Both the position numbers and the translations under genes were made by a program. The notes under the pieces were generated by a model. It made no database searches and was not told the DNA's origin. It worked only from the letters and a program-made list of their open reading frames with translations. This document shows, piece by piece, positions 58,474-64,000 of a stretch of 64,000 nucleotides of DNA (position 1 is its first letter; each line of letters starts with the position of its first letter). This stretch comes from Halichondria panicea (Eukaryota > Porifera > Demospongiae > Suberitida > Halichondriidae): NCBI RefSeq assembly GCF_963675165.1, contig NC_087379.1, forward strand, positions 2,608,201 to 2,672,200. Direction: 5' to 3'.

Positions 58474-60621
58474 ACCCCTACAGCTGTGGGCCTGGTAAAC
58501 TCTAAATCTAACATTACAACATAAACTATTTTCACTTTTGGAATTTTTCTACCATTGCTATAAATAGCAGAGCTCTATACGCTTATATCTGACTCACAAG
58601 CTGGCTAGAAAGTGAGCAACCAAGGAAAGCAGGTGACCCTAACTGGATCTATATCATACTATTATGTTACAGTTCATTTTACAGTTCATTTACATATTGA
58701 AAAACATTCATATTGACCAGGAACTTGGAATAAAAGGACCTATCTATGTCTCACATTCTCTCAGCACGATCAGACAAGGTAACAGCATGCCCAGAAAGTC
58801 CTTCTAGATGGATATTGCCAGCTATATTAGCTATCCTGCACTGTACAAGCTAACTAGCTCGCGCTCATAGATAAACAAAATTTATAGCTGAATCATAACC
58901 GTCGCATAATTGGAAAAGCGCTTTATAAAAAGCCTGCAGTTGAGCATGCGCTTAAAATAAAGATACGCTTATAGTCGAGTAAGCGCTAATAATCCAGTTT
59001 CTATACAGTATTATTATACATGTATAATTATGTACCTTTCAAGTAGTCTTTATTATAATCAACAGTTAGTCCATGCATTATGTAGACGGCTATATAGTAC
59101 ATATCTACACTGCACATGTGCAAACCTGACTCATGATTGACCATGTATAATTATTCTATAACTGATATTATATACTGCATGACTTCTACTGCATGCACGT
59201 ATACATGTGCAACCCATGCAAATATTCGTGATTGTGTAAAATGATGAGCTTCCTGGTTTTATAACTATATACAACAGACCACATGCAGTACTGATTGTAT
59301 CGAAGATACCTATGACTTGGAATTCTTGTATAAATGTTATACTGGTAGACCATATACATCGAGTGTTAATGAGCTCGAGAATGATGATCATAGTAAACTA
59401 TTTAGCATTCAGTTCGACAAAGAATGTGCATTGTGACCTTCTTTTTGGCGCTAAAATAGCTTTGATACTTATAATAAGTTTGCTGCATGTTGTTGAATCA
59501 TTTGCCATCGAATTTTCTGTCCTGAGTCCTGACTAGGCCTGTGCCAAATATTCCGAAATAATTTTTGGCACTGTGAAAACAGTTTAATGATATTCATTGA
59601 GTTGCACATGCGCAGTAGCTCAGAACACGCCCATATTTTACATGGCAGTAAACCGGTTTATGAGCTGAAGAATGCAATTAGCGTTGATTACTATACTACT
59701 TACGTCAGTAAGTGTGTAGGTTTCTCCTAGCTGGTATATACTCTCTCTGGCATGACTGCTGTTCTATACATACATCATCATGTATAGCGTGTCTATATAT
59801 AATGTAAACGAACATGCATGCATGTAGACACAGTCACTAGATCGATATCGATATATTATTAAGTGTATGTGTAAAATTGCACTCATGCGGCAGTGGGTGG
59901 AATGCTCTGACACTCATTGAAACTCTCAGGATACCCTCCAGGGTATAAATTCCATGTAACCTGCTAGGGTTTACATTAAAATTCATGTACCCTAAGGGTA
60001 CATTGGCTGTGGTCAGTCTGAAGCCCTCCTTTCACTAGGCCAAAAAAAGTTTTAGCATAACAGGTGTCTAAAGAATAATATGCATCAATGTCAAACTTTT
60101 GGTAAAGATCATTACATTAAATTTTGCATAACTATGTTCACATGGCAAAAAATGGCTGAAGATGCAGACTCATAAATCAGCCGCCGTTCTTTTAATTAGG
60201 GATCAGTTCAAATCAGCGAGATAACACTGAGAATCATAGTATGTCTTGAGTCAGTTGTGTGTTATGTTTATTTTTACATTGTTATGTCACATTTTTGTAG
60301 AATAATCGGATTTTTTATGGGAATAATGGGCACATTTTTCAAGAATTAAAGAATAGAATAATGGGTGGGCCTATGCCTCCACGCTTTAAAGACCTTCTCT
60401 TTTAAAAAAAGACTACCAAGACAAAATTTGTGGAAAGCAAAAAATGTGCGGATATCTGAAGTTGTAAATGTGGTTAATTGTCAAGTGCAAGCACACGCAT
60501 ACAAAATTATGTGCACAGTGCACATGCACGGCAGGGTTCAAAGAGTGTTTACAACTACTACTCAGTTGTAAAAGGGTTGGATAACAGCTTCTAATTGTCA
60601 ATAGGTGTTCATAGTACAAGC
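58474..60621. other. spacer of unit 2
   Basis: Counterpart of 46886-49036: relic promoter at 59393-59478, three mini-hairpins at 59931-60003, unit-0-like sequence from about 60350. No gene. Confidence 0.45.
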
Positions 60622-60698
60622 TAGCCTCGACCCCCGGCCGATCCGTCTCCAATTGAAGTTTGTTCTATTAAAAAAAAATCGGCCTGGGACCGAGGCTA
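60622..60698. mobile_element. 77-bp MITE, TAGCCTCG family (unit 2)
   Basis: Same insertion as 49037-49113, with TSD AGTACAAGC on both sides. Confidence 0.85.
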
Positions 60699-60699
60699 A

Positions 60700-60938
60700 G
60701 TACAAGCTATACCCGCAGTGTATTGTTTATTATTGTACTACCTCGTGCAGTTCTATGTATTCCCTCGGGGAATACATACAACTACTACTCAGTTGTAAAA
60801 GGGTTGGATAACAGCTTCTAATTGTCAATAGGTGTTCATAGTACAAGCTATACTCACAGTGTATTGTTTATTATTGTACTACCTCGTGCAGTTCTATGTA
60901 TTCCCTCGGGGAATACATAGAACTGCACGAGGTAGTAC
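60700..60938. repeat. 141-bp minisatellite at unit 2/unit 3 junction with terminal hairpin
   Basis: About two copies of the unit described at 49124-49635, ending in the same perfect hairpin (60876-60938, 30-bp stem, TCG loop). Copy number differs from the first junction, showing expansion or contraction after duplication. Confidence 0.9.
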
Positions 60939-61192
60939 AAATCCAATATACACCCTTGATATCCATGGTACAACTATTACATGTACGTCACGTGTACATG
61001 CATAACCCTAACTTATGTGTATGCTGTGAATTGACTAACATATAATTATACATCGAGCTAGTGCATGTATGTGTATAATGAGATCATAGTAAACTATTTA
61101 GCATTCAGTTTGACAATGAAATGTGCATTGTGACTTCGTTTTTGATGCTAAAAATAGCTTGATCCTTATAATAAATGTGGCATTGACAATAG

Positions 61193-61207
61193 CACGTGGT
61201 ATATATA
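61193..61207 (+). promoter_or_regulatory. E-box plus TATA box upstream of copy D
   Basis: CACGTG at 61193-61198, then TATATATAG from 61200, about 50 bases before the ATG at 61251. Conserved in B and C. Confidence 0.5.
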
Positions 61208-61250
61208 GTTTTTGTCCAGGGTGTGAGCAGAACACTAGTTTGCAATTGTC

Positions 61251-63255
61251 ATGTCTGAATCCAAATACCTACTCTTTCTAGTAGTACTAGTTAGTGCTAG
61301 AAATGCTGTTAGTGGTGCACCTGTGAATATTGCTCCAGTAGTGACTGAAAGTTCTGGTCGTGAACCTTTACCTCAGTGTGACCCAGGAGAGGACAGTTGT
61401 TCCCAGTGTTACGATTTTCTTGTCAACGAAATGATTATAAGCAACAAAAATCGTTTTAATCTCCTAAAGGTTTTCTTTCCTGCAAACAATTCCAACCCTG
61501 TATTTGTAAGGGTTACCTATCATTTTACTCGAAACCCAGACGGTCCTACAGATTATTTGGAGGAAGGTTCAACTCAAGAATGGTTTTGGACGCAGTCGAC
61601 ATTTTATCTATTCCAACCAATAGCAAGTTTGCAGTTCACTTCTCTCCTGTTTTCTGACACAACGTTAAGTTCAAATCAAATCGATCTGTATTTACAGCCA
61701 AGTTGTGAAAACAGTAGTATCGATATGATGCAGCTACTAACTCAAAGGGTAAGTGAATTATTAAGATAATTGCTTCAATTGTACATTGATTATAGGCCCT
61801 GCATGTAATCCAGTAATTATAATTATGCTATATATGTCTCTTAAAACATTTTGTTCTTCAAAATTACAGTTAAAGTCGTATACAGCTATGCAAACTATTG
61901 CTGCTCCAATTAGCGATGATTACGACGCAAAAGGAGAGAGCCTAGAAACATTGTTGAGGTTTCACAATGGTAGTTATATCGATGGAGGTCAACATCTTAG
62001 CTATTATACATTTGCTTTCCACTTTGTATTCCCATTTCTTGGAGTTTTGTTCATTGCGAATCTGTTGCATCATTTTGTAGAAAACGATAAACTTATTTTT
62101 GTGAGGAGTGAAAAGTCTGCAGACAATGATAGTCATAGTCTGGGAGTGATAAAGATTTCAACTGTCAATATGACTGTATATATCAGTGTTACGTGTTGTT
62201 TTCTTTTTGTGCTTTTTGTGATTGTACTCGATTGCATTGGAGTCAATAAACGGGTCTTCTTTGTACAAGAAGAAATTTATCATCCAAATGCAAAGAATGA
62301 TCGAAATGAGTCTGTAATGACTCTAATCCTGGAATTTAGTGTACCTAGTTTGATGCTTGCTGAAGATTTGCTTGTACTCATTTTGATGTTTTTGATGTGT
62401 ATACGCAAGTTGTGTCCTCGTACTACTATTGTGTGTTGTAACGGATGCAGCTGCTTAGGACAGTCGTGCAAGTTGTCTTTAGGATCTAACAAGAAGTGGT
62501 ACAACATTATAATGGGGCCAATTTCTTGCTTGTTTATCCATTCATATCATATCATGGTGGGATTCATTCATACACCACACCATGCAACAAGCATGCTGGT
62601 TTTCTACGGACTTATGATTGTTACTTTTATCTTAACATTGAAGGCTGCCTATCACAACTTATTTAAGTTGTACCAATGGCATCAGAAGCAATCCACGTGT
62701 AACTGTGTTTGCAGAGCATTGTTTTACTGTTTTCCTGTTGTTATCGATGAGAATGAAGGTCATGGAACAATAGGCCATAGAGCCACAAATTATTCATTTA
62801 CTTTCATGAACACTTCTGTAACAAAAATAATATTATTACCATTTGTACATTGTGTTTTTTGCCGGAATAAATCTAGTCAACATTTGTGTACCCTAGTGTT
62901 CCTCTTTGGTTTGTCTATTTTTACAGGTTTGGTTTTTGTTTATATAGCATTCCTATTTATCTTAGTGCCAATCAACCACGTTATTGATGATGCACCAGCA
63001 CGAATCCTCAGCATCAACCAGACCATAGTTATTCTCTTTGGAGCAGCCATTACTTACAAGATTTACCAAGATAGGAAGTTTGAGACGTTTCTCGACTACT
63101 TGGTGAGAGCTGTCACCAATAAAGATAAAATAAAAGATCGTCACTTCAAGGACATTAAAACAGACGCCTGGGAAAAGATGAGCCGTAATGAGAGACGCAA
63201 AGAAGTGGCTTACGTTGCTCTTAGTGCTATGTATAAAACAGCCGACATTAAGTAA
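61251..63255 (+). CDS. copy D: intact two-exon multi-pass membrane protein, DDAPAR/SINQT family
   Basis: Exon 1 61251-61748 (166 codons, AGG|GTAAGT), intron 61749-61869 (121 bp, TTACAG), exon 2 61870-63255; phase-0 junction, 627 aa. Residues 1-20 form a signal peptide. The ectodomain (21-166) has CDPGEDSCSQCYDFLVNEM, RVTYHFTRNPDGPTDYLEEG, STFYLFQP and a conserved terminal LLTQR. Exon 2 has seven hydrophobic segments: FAFHFVFPFLGVLFIANLL, ISVTCCFLFVLFVIVLDCI, FSVPSLMLAEDLLVLILM, IIMGPISCLFIHSYHIMVG, MLVFYGLMIVTFILTLKAAY, FLFGLSIFTGLVFVYIAFLF and INQTIVILFGAAITY. A basic C-terminal tail follows (DRHFKDIKTDAWEKMSRNER). Function unknown; the layout suggests a plasma-membrane surface protein. Only copies A and D in the window read through without breaks. 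Confidence 0.85.
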
Positions 63256-64000
63256 CAGCGCCGGATGATTGTTTGAACACTTAAACACTATTGAAGTACA
63301 ATCATAACTGGTTCAACTAGACTGTACTACTACTGATTCGAATCATATAGAAACTCTTATGTTTTAAGTGTGTTGTCATTCCATAATAGCTGTTCTAGAC
63401 TGTACTTGTAGCCTTTTGTTGTAGCTAATTTATCTGTCATTCAGTTGAGATCTGTTGCTACAGTGTTGAAACAATAATTACCTTTTTGAGGGAATTTTTC
63501 CTAAATATGAAATGGCCCACATGACTTCCACAATGCACAATGCACGGGAATAACCCGTGCATTGTGCATTTTGATACCCTCTGTCCGTTTACACTTAGGG
63601 GATTCATGCTATAGATTGGTATACATGCATGTATGCAAATCAATAGGTATGTTTTAAATGTATATACACGTAGGTTACTGAACAAGACAAATGAGATGAT
63701 GCTTGAGATCGAGTGCAGGGCACTGTCTGAGTCATGTATTCAGGTGGAATCTGGTCCCGCTCTATTCGGATTAGCGAAGATCTACTACAGGGGGACCAGA
63801 CAGCATCACGCGAGCACAAATATTTCTGCTGAGTCAGGCAAGTTTTTTACGTTGAGTTCAATGTGAAATTTGTCAACTAAATTACTCATTATAGGCCACA
63901 CCAAATTGATCTTATGTTTCACGGACTTTTAATCTCCAAAAACAGACCAGGGTGGCAGGAAAAAAATTGATGAATATCATTATAAAACCACAAACAGAGT
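63256..64000. other. 3' flank of copy D, end of unit 3
   Basis: To about 63475 it follows the 3' flank of B and C. It then jumps to sequence equivalent to 42965-43365, skipping about 1.8 kb, and leaves the duplication at about 63893. No gene. Includes the perfect hairpin at 63532-63570. Confidence 0.5.
63532..63570. repeat. perfect 17-bp-stem hairpin
   Basis: AATGCACAATGCACGGG, loop AATAA, then the exact complement. The counterparts in units 1 and 2 (about 43018-43056, 53828-53866) have one mismatched pair (GTGTATTG for GTGCATTG). Confidence 0.8.

Larger units (their letters stand above)
38363..63893. repeat. tandem segmental duplication: two units of about 11.3 kb plus a partial third
   Basis: Unit 1 (38363-49640) and unit 2 (49641-60940) align almost base for base. 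Position pairs include 39314/50553, 42786/53597, 45931/57519 and 49037/60622. Unit 3 (from 60941) matches to about 63480, then skips to the sequence equivalent to 42960 and diverges after 63893. Differences are rare substitutions and indels, plus one 439-bp transposon only in unit 1 (41430-41868) and one block of about 780 bp only in unit 2 (55156-55933). Exon 2 proteins of B and C are identical, so the duplication or later conversion is recent. Confidence 0.9.

Noticed and set aside
1-64000. tRNA, rRNA or other structured RNA genes
   Set aside because: None noticed by eye; a covariance-model scan was not possible, so absence is not proven.

Overview
This is a gene-sparse, repeat-dense, AT-rich animal genomic window. 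It is most likely from a demosponge resembling Amphimedon queenslandica. That rests on compact spliced genes with GT-AG introns of about 100 bp, an EPS8-type metazoan cytoskeletal adaptor, the type of retroelement fragments, and very frequent ATGC-type tetranucleotide runs. The species is an inference; no database was searched.

Layout. 1-1206 (minus): 3' part of an HMG-box gene running off the left edge. 1207-9745: no intact gene, but many short DNA transposons, several with clean target-site duplications (TSDs), a decayed membrane-protein copy (7944-9157) and a stray piece of the EPS8 3' exon (9377-9488). 9746-17057 (minus): an apparently intact two-exon membrane-protein gene (copy A). Its 5.5-kb intron is a Russian-doll pile of transposons. 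20301-28958 (minus): an EPS8 homologue in at least 21 coding exons, with PTB-like, EPS8-core, SH3, polyproline, WH2-like and SAM-like regions and a long basic/Gln-rich C-terminal extension. 28959-33172: repeats, including a 1.24-kb foldback. 33173-38362: a 5.2-kb transposon with a CTT TSD, carrying a broken RecQ-like helicase and a second broken gene. 38363-63893: a segmental duplication with two nearly identical units of about 11.3 kb and a third partial one.

The duplicated units carry further copies of the same membrane-protein family. Copies B and C have intact second exons but broken first exons. Copies E1 and E2 are interrupted by a retroelement fragment. Copy D at 61251-63255 is intact (627 aa). 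The family has no name I know. Exon 1 encodes a signal peptide and a Cys-containing extracellular domain. A phase-0 intron follows, and exon 2 encodes seven hydrophobic segments with conserved TPHHAxS and DDAPARxxSINQT motifs. At least seven full or partial copies in one window, mostly decayed, look like birth-and-death evolution of a cell-surface gene family. This is the best candidate for an undescribed system here.

The genes do not form a pathway. The structure of the window comes from tandem duplication and transposon insertion acting on the membrane-protein cluster, next to a conserved cytoskeletal gene.
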